64,000 bases of DNA from Heliopora coerulea (GCA_030142905.1 JASJOG010000166.1:496001-560000); one strand, 5' to 3'. Counted from the stretch's first letter, positions 39,001 to 53,589 are shown. Program-made: numbers and translations. Notes: generated by a model not told the origin, from the letters alone.

Positions 39001-42000
39001 AGTCGATTCGTGAAACTAACCGAGAAGACAGTACTGGCTTCAGTGAGGTAGCTTAGTCGAATGTTTGAGAAGTCTCTCCGATGGTTATAAAATTGTCTTC
39101 TCGGGTCAGAGAAGAGAATAAAAGCGTTAATATATTGTTTGATGCAGAACATCAGAAAATATGGCAATGTTTAGAATTTGAGCAAATAAGCCTTATACGC
39201 CTAAAATCCGTTAGCATTGTTAGAATTGGTGGAAAACTAAATAGGTGTGTGAAACTTTCCCAAACCTTCTAATATGTTCTTTTCCACGTAACATCATAAA
39301 AAATTCGAATTTCGCTAATTCGACGAGTAGCTGTGAAAATATTTCTAACTCGTCAAAAACGCTTTATCTCGTTGAAATAAGACTATTAGTGAAACTAACA
39401 GTGAAAGGGTACTGCCTTCAATTGGGTAACTTTGTCGGATTGTTTACCTAATCTCGCAAAAATTTATAAAAATGGACTTTTCGGTTCACAGAAGAGAATA
39501 CAAGCTTTAAATGATTAATTGGAGGAGTACTTCAGAAAATATGGTAATGTTTAGAATTGGAACAATTATTACATTTACCTCTTAAATCCGTTTGTATGGT
39601 TAAAATTGGTTGAAATGTCAATAGGTGTTTGAAACTTTTACAAACCTTCTCATATGTTCTTTTTCACCCACACATCATAAAACAAATCGAATTTCGTCGA
39701 TTCGGGGAGTAGCTTTTAAAATTTCTCAAACTCGTGAAAAACGCTTTATCTCGTTGAGATAAGTCGATTAGTGAAACTAACCGAGAAGACAGTACTGGCT
39801 TCAGTGAGGTAGCTTAGTCGAATTTTTGAGAAGTCTCTCCAATGGTTATAAAATGGTCTTCTCGGGTCAGAGAATAGAATAAAAGCGTTAATATATTGTT
39901 TGAAGCAGTACATCAAAAATAAGGCAATATTTAGAATTTGAACAATTAAGCCTTATACGACTTATATCGTTGTGTATTGTAAGAATAGGTTGAAAACTAT
40001 ATAGGTTAGTGAAACTTTCCCAAAACTTCTAATATGTTCTTTTCCACCGTAACATCATAAAAAATTCGAATTTCGCTAATTCGACGAGTAGTTGTGAAAA
40101 TATTTCTAACTCGTCAAAAACGCTTTATCTCGTTGAAATAAGACTATTAGTGAAACTAACAATGAAAGGGTACTGCCTTCAATTGGGTAACTTTGTCGGA
40201 TTGTTTACCTAATCTCGCAAAAATTTATAAAAATGGACTTTTCGGTTCAGATAAGAGAATAAAAGCTTTAAATAATTGATTGGAGGAGTACTTCAGAAAA
40301 TATGGCAATGTTTAGAATTTGAACAATTAATCCTTATACCTCCTAATTCCGTTTGTATGATTAAAATTGGTTGAAAAGTCAATAGGTGTTTTAAACTTTC
40401 CCAAACCTTCTCATATGTTCTTTTACACCCACACATCATAAAACAAATCGAATTTCTTCGAATCGGCGTGTAGCTTTTAAATTTTCTCAAACTCGTGAAA
40501 AACGCTTTATCTCGTAGAGATAAGTCGATTAGTGAAACTAACCGAGAAGACAGTACTGGCTTCAGTGACGTAGCTTAGTCGAATTTTTGAGAAGTCTCAC
40601 CAATGGTTATAAAATGGTCTTCTCGGGTCAGATAGAAGAATAAAAGCGTTAATATATTGTTTGAAGCAGTACATCAGAAAATATGGCAATGTTTAGAATT
40701 TGAACAATTAAGCCTTATACGACTTATATCGTTGTGTATGGTAAGAATAGGTTGAAAACTATATAGGTTAGTGAAACTTTCCCAAAACTTCTAATATGTT
40801 CTTTTCTACCGTAAAATCATAAAAAATTCGAATTTCGCTAATTCGACGAGTAGCTGTGAAAATATTTCTAACTCGTCAAAAACGCTTTATATCGTTGAAA
40901 TAAGACTATTAGTTAAACTAACAGTGAAAGTGTACTGCCTTCAATTGGGTAACTTTGTCGGATTGTTTACCTAATCTCGTAAAAATTTATAAAAATCAAC
41001 TTTTCGGTTCAGAGAAGAGAATAAAAGCTTTAAATAATAGATTGGAGGAGTACTTCAGAAAATATGGTAATGTTTAGAATTTGAACAATTAATACTTTTA
41101 CCTCTTAAATCCGTTAAAATTGGTTGAAAAATAAATACGTTAAAATGGTATGGTTAAAATTGGTTGAAAAATCAATAGGTGTTTGAAACTTTCCCAAACC
41201 TTCTCATATGTTCTTTTCCAACCACACATCATAAAACAAATCGAATTTCTTCGATTCGGCGAGTAGCTTTTAAAATTTCTCAAACTCGTGAAAAACGCTT
41301 TATCTCGTTGAGATAAGTCGATTAGTGAAACTAACCGAGAAGACAGTACTGGCTTCAGTGAGGTAGCTTAGTCGAATGTTTGAGAAGTCTCTCCAATGGT
41401 TATAAAAGGTCTTCTCGTGTCAGAGAAAAGAATAAAAGCGTTAATATATTGTTTGAAACAGTACATCAGAAAATATGGCAATGTTTAGAATTTGAACAAT
41501 TAAGCCTTATACGCCTTATATCGTTGTGTATGGTAGGAATAGGTTGAAAACTATATAGGTTAGTGAAACTTTCCCAAAACTTCTAATATGTTCTTTTCCA
41601 CCGTAACATCATTAAACAATTTCAATCTCTTCAATTCGACGAACAGCTATGAAAATTTCTCAAAATCGTCAAAATCGCTTTTTCTCGTTGAAATAAGACG
41701 ATTAGTGAAACTAATAGTGAAAGAGTACTGTCTTCAATTTGGTAGCATTGTCGGATGTTTACCTAATCTCGCAAATTGTTGTAAAATGGTCTCTTCGGTT
41801 CAGAGAAGAGAATAAAAGCATTAGTTGCTTGTTTGAAGCAGAACATAAGAAAACATGGCATTGTTTAGAATTTGAGCAAATAAGCCTTATACGCCTTAAA
41901 TCCGTTTGTATGGTAAGAATTGGTTGAAAACTAAATAGGTTAGTGAAACATTCCTAAAACTTCTCATAAGTTTTTATTCACCGTAACATCAATAAACTAA

Positions 42001-45000
42001 TTGAATCTCTTCGATTCGACAAGCAACTATGAAAATTTCTCAAAATCGTCAAAATCGCTTTATCTTGTTGAAATAAGACGATTAGTGAAACTAATAGTGA
42101 AAGAGTACTGTCTTCAATTTGGTAGCTTTGACGGATGATTACCTAATCTCGCAAATTGTTGTAAAATGGTCTTTTCGGTTCAGAGAAGAGAATAAAAGCA
42201 TTAGTTGATTGATTGGAGGAGTACTTCAAAAAATATGGCTTATTTAAAATTTGAACAATTAATCTATATAACACTTAAATCCGTTTATATTGAAGTGCTA
42301 TAAGGGTATATTTTTGGGTATATTTCACAAACCTTCTAATATGTTCTTTTCCACCCACACATCATAAAACAAATCGAATTTCGTCGATTCGGGGAGTAGC
42401 TTTTAAAATTTCTCAAACTCGTGAAAAACGTTTTATCTCGTAGAGACAACTTGATTAGTAAAACTAACCGAGAAGACAGTACTGGCTTCAGTGAGGTAGC
42501 TTCGTATAATGTTTGAGAGGTCTCTCGGATTGTTATAAAATTGTCTTCTCTGGTCAGAGAGGAGAATAAATGCGTTAATATTTTGTTTGAAGCAGTACAT
42601 CAGAAAATATGGGAATGTTTTGAATTTGAACATTTAAGGCTTATACGAGTTGAATCCGTTTGTATGGTAAGAATAGGTTGAAAACTATATAGGTTAGTGA
42701 AACTTTCCCAAAACTTCTCATAAGTTTTTAACCACCGTAATATCAATAAACAAATTGAATCTCTTCGATTCGACGAGCAGCTATGAAAATTTCTCAAAAT
42801 CGTCAAAATCGCTTTATCTCGTTGAAATAAGACGATTAGTGAAACTAATAGTGAAAGAGTACTGTCTTCAAATTGGTAGCTTTGTCGGATGTTAACCTAA
42901 TCTCGCAAATTGTTGTAAAATGGTCTTTTCGGTTCAGAGAAGAGAATAAAAGCATTAGTTGATTGATTGGAGTAGTACTTCAGAAAATATGGCAATGTTT
43001 AGAATTGGAACAATTAATCCTTATACCACTTAAATCCGTTAGTATGGTTAAAATTGGTTGAAATGTCAATAGGTATTTGAAACTTTTACAAACCTTCTCA
43101 TATGTTGTTTTCCACCCACACATAAATCAAATCGAATTTCGTCGATACGGGGAGTAGCTTTTAAAATTTCTCAAACTCGTGAAAAACGCTTTATCTCGTA
43201 GAGATAAGTCGATTTGTGAAATGATCAAAGAAGACAGTACTGGCGTCAGTGAGGTAGCAACGTCGAATGTTTGAGAAGTCTCTCCGTTGGTTATAAAATT
43301 GTCATCTCGGGTCAGAGATGAGAATAAAAGCATTAGTTGTTTGTTTGAAGCAGAACATCAGAAAATATGGCATTGTTTAGAATTTGAGCAAATAAGCCTT
43401 ATACGCCTTAAATCCTTTTGTATGGTAAGAATAGGTTGAAAACTAAATAGGTGTGTGAAACATTCCTAAAACTTCTCATAAGTTTTTATCCACCGTAACA
43501 TCAATAAACAAATTGAATCTCTTCGATTCGACGAGCAGCTATGAAAATTTCTCAAAATCGTCAAAATCGCTTTATCTTGTTGAAATAAGACGATTAGTGA
43601 AACTAATAGTGAAAGAGTACTGTCTTCAATTTGGTAGCTTTGTCGGATGTTTACCTAATCTCGCAAATTGTTGTAAAATGGTCTTTTCGGTTCAGAGAAT
43701 AGAATAAAAGCATTAGTTGATTGATTGGAGTAGTACTTCAGAAAATATGGCAATGTATAGAATTTGAACAATTAATCCTTATACCTCCTAATTCCGTTTG
43801 TATGGTCAAAATTGGTTGAAAAATCAATAGGTGTTTTAAACTTTCCCAAACCTTCTCATATGTTCTTTTCCACCCACACATCATAAAACAAATCGAATTT
43901 CGTCGATTCGGCGAGTAGCTTTTAAAATTTCTCAAACTCGTGAAAAACGCTTTATCTCGTTGAGATAAGGCGATTAGTGAAACTAACCGAGAAGACAGTA
44001 CTGGCTTCAGTGAGGTAGCTTAGTCGAATGTTTGAGAAGTCTCTCCAATTGTTATAAAATTGTCTTCTCGGGAAAGAGAAAAGAATAAAAGCGTTAATAT
44101 ATTGTTTGAAACAGTACATCAGAAAATATGGCAATGTTTAGAATTTGAACAATTAAGCCTTATACGCCTTATATCGTTGTGTATGGTAAGAATAGGTTGA
44201 AAACTATATAGGTTAGTAAAACTTTCCCAAAACTTCTCATAAGTTTTTATCCAACGTAACATCATTAAACAAATTGAATCTCTTCGATTCGACGAGCAGC
44301 TATGAAAATTTCTCAAAATCTTCAAAATCGCTTTATCTCGTTGAAATAAGACGATTAAGTGAAACTAATAGTGAAAGAGTACTGTCTTCAATTTGGTAGC
44401 TTTGACGGATGTTTACCTAATCTCGCAAATTGTTGTAAAATGGTCTTTTCGGTTCAGAGAAGAGAATAAAAGCATTAGTTGATTGATTGGAGGAGTACTT
44501 CAAAAAATATGGCTAATTTAAAATTTGAACAATTAATCTATATAACACTTAAATCCGTTTATATTGAAGTGCTATAAGGAAATATTTTTGGTTATATTTC
44601 ACAAACCTTCTAATATGTTCTTTTCCACCCACACATCATAAAACAAATCGAATTTCGTCGATTCGGGGAGTAGCTTTTAAAATTTCTCAAACTCGTGAAA
44701 AACGCTTTATCTCGTTGAGATAAGTCGATTAGTGAAATTAACCGAGAAGACAGTACTGGCTTCAGTGAGGTAGCTTAGTCGAATGTTTGAGAAGTCTCTC
44801 CAATGGTTATAAAAGGTCTTCTCGTGTCAGAGAAAAGAATAAAAGCGTTAATATATTGTTTGAAACTTAACATCAGAAAATATGGCAATGTTTAGAATTT
44901 GAACAATTAAGCCTTATACGCCTTATATCGTTGTGTATGGTAAGAATAGGTTGAAAACTATATAGGTTAGTGAAACTTTCCCAAAACTTCTAATATGTTC

Positions 45001-45221
45001 TTTTCCACCGTAACATCATTAAACAATTTGAATCTCTTCAATTCGACGAACAGCTATGAAAATTTCTCAAAATCGTCAAAATCGCTTTTTCTCGTTGAAA
45101 TAAGACGATTAGTGAAACTAATAGTGAAAGAGTACTGTCTTCAATTTGGTAGCATTGTCGGATGTTTACCTAATCTCGCAAATTGTTGTAAAATGGTCTC
45201 TTCGGTTCAGAGAAGAGAATA

Positions 45222-45983
45222 AAAGCATTAGTTGATTGTTTGAAGCAGAACATCAGAAAACATGGCAATTTTTAGAATTTGAGCAAATAAGCCTTATACT
45301 CCTTAAATCCGTTTGTATGGTAAGAATTGGTTGAAAACTAAATAGGTTAGTGAAACATTCCTAAAACTTCTCATAAGTTTTTATTCACCGTAACATCAAT
45401 AAACTAATTGAATCTCTTTGATTCGACGAGCAACTATGAAAATTTCTCAAAATCTTCAAAATCGCTTTATCTCGTTGAAATAAGACGATTAAGTGAAACT
45501 AATAGTGAAAGAGTACTGTCTTCAATTTGGTAGCTTTGACGGATGATTACCTAATCTCGCAAATTGTTGTAAAATGGTCTCTTCGGTTCAGAGAAGAGAA
45601 TAAAAGCATTAGTTGATTGTTTGAAGCAGAACATCAGAAAACATGGCAATTTTTAGAATTTGAGCAAATAAGCCTTATACTCCTTAAATCCGTTTGTATG
45701 GTAAGAATTGGTTGAAAACTAAATAGGTTAGTGAAACATTCCTAAAACTTCTCATAAGTTTTTATTCACCGTAACATCAATAAACTAATTGAATCTCTTT
45801 GATTCGACGAGCAACTATGAAAATTTCTCAAAATCTTCAAAATCGCTTTATCTCGTTGAAATAAGACGATTAAGTGAAACTAATAGTGAAAGAGTACTGT
45901 CTTCAATTTGGTAGCTTTGACGGATGATTACCTAATCTCGCAAATTGTTGTAAAATGGTCTTTTCGGTTCAGAGAAGAGAAAT
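45222..45983. repeat. Tandem pair of near-identical class B monomers, 381 bp each
   Basis: Two neighbouring class B monomers share private variants, including TATACTCCTTAAATC (near 45296 and 45677), GATTAAGTGAAAC (near 45487 and 45868) and CTCTTTGATTCG. The offset is exactly 381 bp. They break the A-B alternation and look like the most recent single-unit duplication in the window. Confidence 0.8.
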
Positions 45984-48829
45984 AAAGCATTAGTTGATTG
46001 ATTGGAGGAGTACTTCAAAAAATATGGCTTATTTAAAATTTGAACAATTAATCTATATAACACTTAAATCCGTTTATATTGAAGTGCTATAAGGAAATAT
46101 TTTTGGGTATATTTCACAAACCTTCTAATATGTTCTTTTCCACCCACACATCATAAAACAAATCGAATTTCGTCGATTCGGGGAGTAGCTTTTAAAATTT
46201 CTCAAACTCGTGAAAAACGCTTTATCTCGTAGAGACAACTTGATTAGTGAAACTAACCGAGAAGACAGAAATGGCTTCAGTGAGGTAGCTTCGTATAATG
46301 TTTGAGAAGTCTCTCCAATGGTTATAAAATTGTCTTCTCGGGACAGAGAAAAGAATAAAAGCGTTAATATATTGTTTGAAACAGTACATCAGAAAATATG
46401 GCAATGTTTAGAATTTGAACAATTAAGCCTTATACGCCTTATATCGTTGTGTATGGTAAGAATAGGTTGAAAGCTATATAGGTTAGTGAAACTTTCCCAA
46501 AACTTCTCATAAGTTTTTATCCACCGTAACATCATTAAACAAATTGAATCTCTTCGATTCGACGAACAGCTATGAAAATTTCTCAAAATCTTCAAAATCG
46601 CTTTATCTCGTTGAAATAAGACGATTAGTAAAATTAATAGTGAAAGAGTACTGTCTTCAATTTGGTAGCTTTGTTGGATGTTAACCTAATCTCGCAAATT
46701 GTTGTAAAATGGTCTTTTCGGTTAAGAGAAGAGAATAAAAGCATTAGTTGATTGATTGGAGGAGTACTTCAGAAAATATGGCAATGTTTATAATTGGAAC
46801 AATTAATCCATATACCACTTAAATCCGTTTGTATGGTTAAAATTGGTTGAAATGTCAAAAGGTGTTTGAAACTTTTACAAACCTTCTCATATGTTGTTCT
46901 CCACCCACACATCATAAAACAAATCGAATTTCGTCGATTCGGGGAGTAGCTTTTAAAATTTCTCAAACTCGTGAAAAACGCTTTATCTTGTTGAGGTAAG
47001 TCGATTAGTGAAACTAACAAAGAAGACAGTACTGGCTTCAGTGAGGTAGCATCGTCGAATGTTTGAGAAGTCTCTCCGATGGTTATATAATTGTCTTCTC
47101 GGGTCAGAGAAGACAATAAAAGCATTAGTTGATTGTTTGAAGCAGAATATCAAAAAATATGGCATTGTTTAGAATTTGAGCAAATAAGCCTTATACGCCT
47201 TAAATCAGTTTGTATGGTAAGAATAGGTTGAAAACTAAATAGGTGTGTGAAACATTCCTAAAACTTCTCATAAGTTTTTATCCACCGTAACTTCAATAAA
47301 CAAATTGAATCTCTTCGATTCGACGAGCAGCTATGAAAATTTCTCAAAATCGTCAAAATCGCTTTATCTTGTTGAAATAAGACGATTAGTGAAACTAATA
47401 GTGAAAGAGTACTGTCTTCAATTTGGTAGCTTTGTCGGATGTTTACCTAATCTCGCAAATTGTTGTAAAATGGTCTTTTCGGTTCAGAGAATAGAATAAA
47501 AGCATTAGTTGATTGATTGGAGTAGTACTTCAGAAAATATGGCAATGTTTAGAATTTGAACAATTAATCCTTATACCTCCTAATTCCGTTTGTATGGTAA
47601 AAATTGGTTGAAAAATCAATAGGTGTTTTAAACTTTCCCAAACCTTCTCATATGTTCTTTTCCACCCACACATCATAAAACAAATCGAATTTCGTAGATT
47701 CGACGAGTACCTTTTAAAATTTCTCAAACTCGTGAAAAACGCTTTATCTCGTTGAGATAAGTCGATTAGTGAAACTAACCGAGAAGACAGTACTGGCTTC
47801 AGTGAGGTAGCTTAGTCGAATGTTTGAGAAGTCTCTCCAATGGTTCTAAAATTGTCTTCTCGTGTCAGAGAAAAGAATAAAAGCGTTAATATATTGTTTG
47901 AAACAGTACATCAGAAAATATGGCAATGTTTAGAATTTGAACAATTAAGCCTTATACGCCTTATTTCCTTGTGTATGGTAAGAATAGGTTGAAAACTATA
48001 TAGGTTAGTGAAACTTTACCAAAACTTCTCATAAGTTTTTATCCAACGTAACATCATTAAACAAATTGAATCTCTTCGATTCGACGAGCAGCTATGAAAG
48101 TTTCTCAAAATCTTCAAAATCGCTTTATCTCGTTGAAATAAGACGATTAGTGAAACTAATAGTGAAAGAGTACTGTCTTCAATTTGGTAGCTTTGTCGGA
48201 TGTTTACCTAATCTCGCAAATTGTTGTAAAATGGTCTTTTCGGTTCAGAGAAGAGAATAAAAGCATTAGTTGATTGATTGGAGGAGTACTTCAAAAATAT
48301 GGCTTATTTAAAATTTGAACAATTAATCTATATAACAATTAAATCAGTTTGTATTGAAGTGCTATAAGGCTATATTTTTGGGTATATTTCACAAACCTTC
48401 TAATATGTTCTTTTCCACCCACACATCATAAAACAAATCGAATTTCTTCGATTCGGCAAGTACCTTTTAAAATTTCTCAAACTCGTGAAAAACGCTTTAT
48501 CTCGTTGAGATAAGTCGATTAGTGAAACTAACCGAGAAGACAGTACTGGCTTCAGTGAGGTAGCTTAGTCGAATGTTTGAGAAGCCTCTCCAATGGTTAT
48601 ATAATGGTCTTCTCGGGTCAGAGAAAAGAATAAAACCGTTAATATATTGTTTGAAACAGTACATCAGAAAATATGGCAATGTTTAGAATTTGAACAATTA
48701 AGCCTTATACGCCTAATATCGTAGTGTATGGTAAGAATAGGTTGAAAAGTATATAGGTTAGTGAAACTTTCCCAAAACTTCTCATAAGTTTTTATCCAAC
48801 GTAACATCATTAAACAAATTGAATCTCTT

Positions 48830-48985
48830 CGATTCGACGAGCAGCTATGAAAATTTCTCAAAATCTTCAAAATCGCTTTATCACGCAAATTGTTGTAAAA
48901 TGGTCTTTTCGGTTTAGAGAAGAGAATAAAAGCATTAGTTGATTGATTGTAGGAGTACTTCAGAAAATATGGCAATGTTTATAAT
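48830..48985. repeat. Satellite monomer with internal deletion of about 85 bp
   Basis: At about 48882 the sequence runs from CGCTTTATC straight into ACGCAAATTGTTG. The intervening part of a class B monomer, about 84-85 bp from the GAAATAAGACG to the CCTAATCT segment, is missing. Confidence 0.8.
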
Positions 48986-51900
48986 TGGAACAATTAATCC
49001 TTATACCACTTAAATCCGTTAGTATGGTTAAAATTGGTTGAAATGTCAATAGGTGTTTTAAACTTTCCCAAACCTTCTCATATGTTCTTTTCCACCCACA
49101 CATCATAAAACAAATCGAATTTCGTCGATTCGGGGAGTAGCTTTTAAAATTTCTCAAACTCGTGAAAAACGCTTTATCTCGTTGAGATAAGTCGATTAGT
49201 GAAACTAACCGAGAAGACAGTACTGGCTTCAGTGAGGTAGCTTAGTCGAATGTTTGAGAAGTCTCTCCAATGGTTATAAAATTGTCTTCTGGGTGAGAGA
49301 AAAGAATAAAAGCTTTAATATATTGTTTGAAACAGTACATCAGAAAATATGGCAATGTTTAGAATTTGAACAATTAAGCCTTATACGCCTAATATCGTTG
49401 TGAATGGTAAGAATAGGTTGAAAACTATATAGGTTAGTGAAACTTTCCCAAATCTTCTCATACGTTTTTATCCACCGTAACATCATTAAACAAATTGAAT
49501 CTCTTCGATTCGACGAGCAGCTATGAAAGTTTCTCAAAATCGTCAAAATCGCTTTATCTCGTTGAAATAAGACGATTAGTGAAACTAATAGTGAAAGAGT
49601 ACTGTCTTCAATTTGGTAGCTTTGTCGGATGTTTACCTAATCTCGCAAATTGTTGTAAAATGGTCTTTTCGGTTCAGAGAAGAGAATAAAAGCATTAGTT
49701 GATTGATTGGAGGAGTACTTCAAAAAATATGGCTTATTTAAAATTTGAACAATTAATCTATATAACACTTAAATCCGTTTATATTGAAGTGCTATAACGG
49801 TATATTTTTGGGTATATTTCACAAACCTTCTAATATGTTCTTTTCCACCCACACATCATAAAACAAATCGAATTTCGTCGATTCGGGGTGTAGCTTTTAA
49901 AATTTCTCAAACCCGTGAAAAACGCTTTATCTCGTTGAGATAAGTCGATTAGTGAAACTAACCGAGAAGACAGTACTGGCTTCAGTGAGGTAGCTTAGTC
50001 GAATGTTTGAGAAGTCTCTCCAATGGTTATAAAATGGTCTTCTCGGGTCAGAGAAGAGAATAAAAGCGTTAATATATTGTTTTAAACAGTACATCAGAAA
50101 ATATGGCAATGTTTAGAATTTGAACAATTAAGCCTTATACGCCTTAAATCCGTTTGTATGGTAAGAATAGGTTGAAAACTAAATAGGTTAGTGAAACTTT
50201 CCCAAAACTTCTCATAAGTTTTTATCCACCGTAACATCATTAAACAAATTGAATCTCTTCGATTCGACGAGCAGCTATGAAAATTTCTCAAAATCGTCAA
50301 AATCGCTTTTTCTCGTTGAAATAAGACGATTAGTGAATCTAATAGTGAAAGAGTACAGTCTTCAATTTGGTAGCTTTGACGGATGTTTACCTAATCTCGC
50401 AAAATGTTGTAAAATGGTCTTTTCGGTTCAGAGAAGAGATTATAAGCATTAGTTGATTGATTGGAGTAGTACTTCAGAAAATATGGCAATGTTTAGAATT
50501 TGAACAATTAATCCTTATACCTCGTAATTCCGTTTGTATGGTTAAATTAGTTGAAAAGTCAATAGGTGTTTTAAACTTTCCCAAACCTTCTCATATGTTC
50601 TTTTCCAACCACACATCATAAAACAAATCGAATTTCGTCGATTCGGCGAGTAGCTTTTAAAATTTCTCAAACTCGTGATAAACGCTTTATCTCGTTGAGA
50701 TAAGTCGATTAGTGAAACTAAACGAGAAGACAGTACTGGCTTCAGTGAGCTTGCTAAGTCGAATGTTTGAGAAGTCTCTCCAATGGTTATAAAATTGTCT
50801 TCTCGGGTCAGAGAAAAGAATAAAAGCGTTAATATATTGTTTGAAACAGTACATCAGAAAATATGGCAATGTTTAGAATTTGAACAATTAAGCCTTATAC
50901 GCCTTAAATCATTTTGTATGGTAAGAATAGGTTGAAAACTAAATAGTTTAGTGAAACTTTCCCAAAACTTCTCATAAGTTTTTATCCACCGTAACATCAT
51001 TAAACAAATTGAATCTCTTCGATTCGACGAGCAGCTATGAAAATTTCTCAAAATCGTCAAAATCGCTTTATCTTGTTGAAATAAGACGATTAGTGAAACT
51101 AATAGTGAAAGAGTACTGTCTTCAATTTGGTAGCTTTGACGGATGTTTACCTAATATCGCAAATTGTTGTAAATTGGTCTTTTCGGTTCAGAGAAGAGAA
51201 TAAAAGCATTAGTTGATTGATTGGAGTAGTACTTCAAAAAATATCGCTTATTTAAAATTTGAACAATTAATGTATATAACACTTAATTCCGTTTATATTG
51301 AAGTGATATAAGGGTATATTTTTGGGTATATTTCACAAACCTTCTAATATGTTCTTTTTCACCCTCACATCAAAAAAAATTCGAATTTCGCTAATTCGAC
51401 GAGTCGCTGTGAAAATATTTCTAACTCGTCAAAAACGCTTTATCTCGTTGAGATAAGACTATTAGTGAAACTAACAGTGAAAGGGTACAGCCTTCAATGG
51501 GTAACTTAATCGGATTGTTTACCTAATCTCGGAAAAATTTATAAAAATGGACTTTTCGGTTCAGAGAAGAGAATAAAAGCTTTAGATGATTGATTGGAGG
51601 AGTACTTCAGAAAATATGGCAATGTTTAGAATTTGAACAATTAATCCTTATACCTTTTAAATCCGTTTGTATGGTTAAAATTGGTTGAAAAGTCAATAGG
51701 TGTTTGAAACTTTCCCAAACCTTCTCATATGTTCTTTTCCACCCACACATTATTAAATAAACCGAATTTCGTCGATTCGGGAAGTAGCTTTTAAAATTTC
51801 TCAAACTCGTGAAAAACGCTTTATCTCGTAGAGATAACTTGATTAGTGAAATTAACCGAGAAGACAGTACTGGCTTCAGTGAGGTAGCTTCGTATAATGT

Positions 51901-52956
51901 TTGAGAGGTCTCTCGGATGGTTAATAAATGTCTTCTCGGGTCAGAGAAGAGAATAAAAGCGTTAATATTTTGTTAGAAGCAGTACATCAGAAAATATGGC
52001 ATTGTTTAGAATTTGAGCAAATAAGCCTTATACGCCTAAAATCCGTTAGTATTGTTAGAATTGGTGGAAAACTAAATAGGTGTGTGAAACTTTCCCAAAC
52101 CTTCTAATATGTTCTTTTCTACCGTAACATCATAAAAAATTCGAATGTCGCTAATTCGACGAGTAGCTGTGAAAATATTTCTAACTCGTCAAAAACGCTT
52201 TATCTCGTTGAAATAAGACTATTAGTGAAACTAACAGTGAAAGGGTACTGCCTTCAATTGGGTAACTTTGTCGGATTGTTTACCTAATCTCGCAAAAATT
52301 TATAAAAATGGACTTTTCGTTTCAGAGAAGAGAATAAAAGCTTTAGATGATTGATTGGAAGAGTACTTCAGAAAATATGGCAATGTTTATAATTGAACAA
52401 TTAATCCTTACACCACTTAAATCCGTTAGTATGGTTAAAATTGGTTGAAATGTCAATAGGTGTTTGAAACTTTCCCAAACCTTCTCATATGTTCTTTTCC
52501 ACCCACACATCATAAAACAAATCGAATTTCGCGATTCGGGGAGTAGCTTTTAAAATTTCTCAAACTCGTGAAAAACGCTTTATCTCGTTGAGATAAGTCG
52601 ATTAGTGAAACTAACCGAGAAGACAGTACTGGCTTCAGTGAGGTAGCTTAGTCGAATGTTTGAGAAGTCTCTCCAATGGTTATAAAAATGCCTTCTCGGG
52701 TCAGAGAAGAGAATAAAAGCGTTAATATATTGTTTGAAGCAGTACATCAGAAAACATGGCATTGTTTAGAATATGAGCAAATAAGCCTTATACGCCTAAA
52801 ATCCGTTAGTATTGTTAGAATTGGTGGAAAACTAAATAGGTGTGTGAAACTTTCCCAAACCTTCTAATATGTTCTTTTCCACCGTAACATCATAAAACAA
52901 ATCGAATTTCGCTAATTCGACGAGTAGCTGTGAATATTTTTCAAAATCTTGAAAAA

Positions 52957-53173
52957 CACTTTATCTCGTTGAGATAAGTCGATTAGTGAAACTAACAGTG
53001 AAAGGGTACTACCTAAAATCCGTTAGTATGGTTAAAATTGGTTGAAATGTCAATAGGTGTTTGAAACTTTCCCAAACCTTCTCATATGTTCTTTTCCACC
53101 CACACATCATAAAACAAATCGAATTTCGTCGATTCGGGTAGTAGCTTTTAAAATTTCTCAAACTCGTGAAAAA
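52957..53173. repeat. Satellite monomer with internal deletion of about 162 bp
   Basis: The spacing between monomer landmarks is 217 bp instead of about 379. At about 53012 the class B AAGGGTACT segment joins directly to CCTAAAATCCGTTAGTATGG. It lies near the right end of the array. Confidence 0.8.
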
Positions 53174-53589
53174 CGCTTTATCTCGTTGAGATAAGTCGAT
53201 TAGTGAAACTAACCGAGAAGACAGTACTTGCTTCAATGAGGTAGCTTCGTCGAATGTTTGAGAAGTCTCTCCAATGGTTATAAAATGGTCTTCTCGGGTC
53301 AGAGAAGAGAATATAAGCGTTAATATATTGTTTGAAGCAGTACATCAGAAAATATGGCATTGTTTAGAATTTTAACAAATAAGCCTTATACGCTTAAAAT
53401 CCGTTTGTAAGGTTAGAATTGGTGGAAAACTAAATAGGTGTGTGAAACTTTCCCAAACCTACTAATATGTTCTTTTCCACCGTAACATCATAAAAAATTC
53501 GAATTTCTCTAATTCGACGAGTAGCTGTGAAAATTTCTCAAACTCGTCAAAAACGCTTTATCTCATTGAAATAAGACGATTTGTGAAAC

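Larger units (their letters stand above)
1..53589. repeat. Satellite DNA array, about 380-bp monomer, about 141 copies
   Basis: The whole stretch is tandem copies of one AT-rich monomer. Successive copies of the landmark CGCTTTATCTCGTTG begin at 167, 545, 927, 1307, 1689, 2069 and 2449, giving spacings of 378-382 bp. Two main classes tend to alternate. Class A carries GAGATAAGTCGATTAG followed by an ACAGTACTGGCTTCAG stretch. Class B carries GAAATAAGACGATTAG followed by a stretch ending in TTTACCTAATCTCGC. B-B neighbours and truncated copies break the alternation in places. I see no transposon, unique gene or RNA gene inside it. The array continues left of the window and ends abruptly at 53589, where another element starts. 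Open frames of 60-135 codons recur on both strands with the monomer and I regard them as non-coding. Confidence 0.97.

Noticed and set aside
1..53589. Many open frames of 60-135 codons on both strands in the satellite
   Set aside because: They are a few frames repeated with the monomer, in both orientations at once. They are cut at different places by monomer variants, have no shared start signals, and show divergence at all codon positions. Longer ones (36404-36763, 38190-38597, 46769-47125, 48664-48975) arise from indels that fuse the same frames.
1..53589. CRISPR array
   Set aside because: Repeat units are about 380 bp with no alternating unique spacers, and the context is eukaryotic.
1..53589. 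Hammerhead ribozyme in the satellite
   Set aside because: The minus strand has CTGATGT in most monomers, close to the CTGANGA core, but the final GA is missing. I found no matching GAAA partner with flanking stems.
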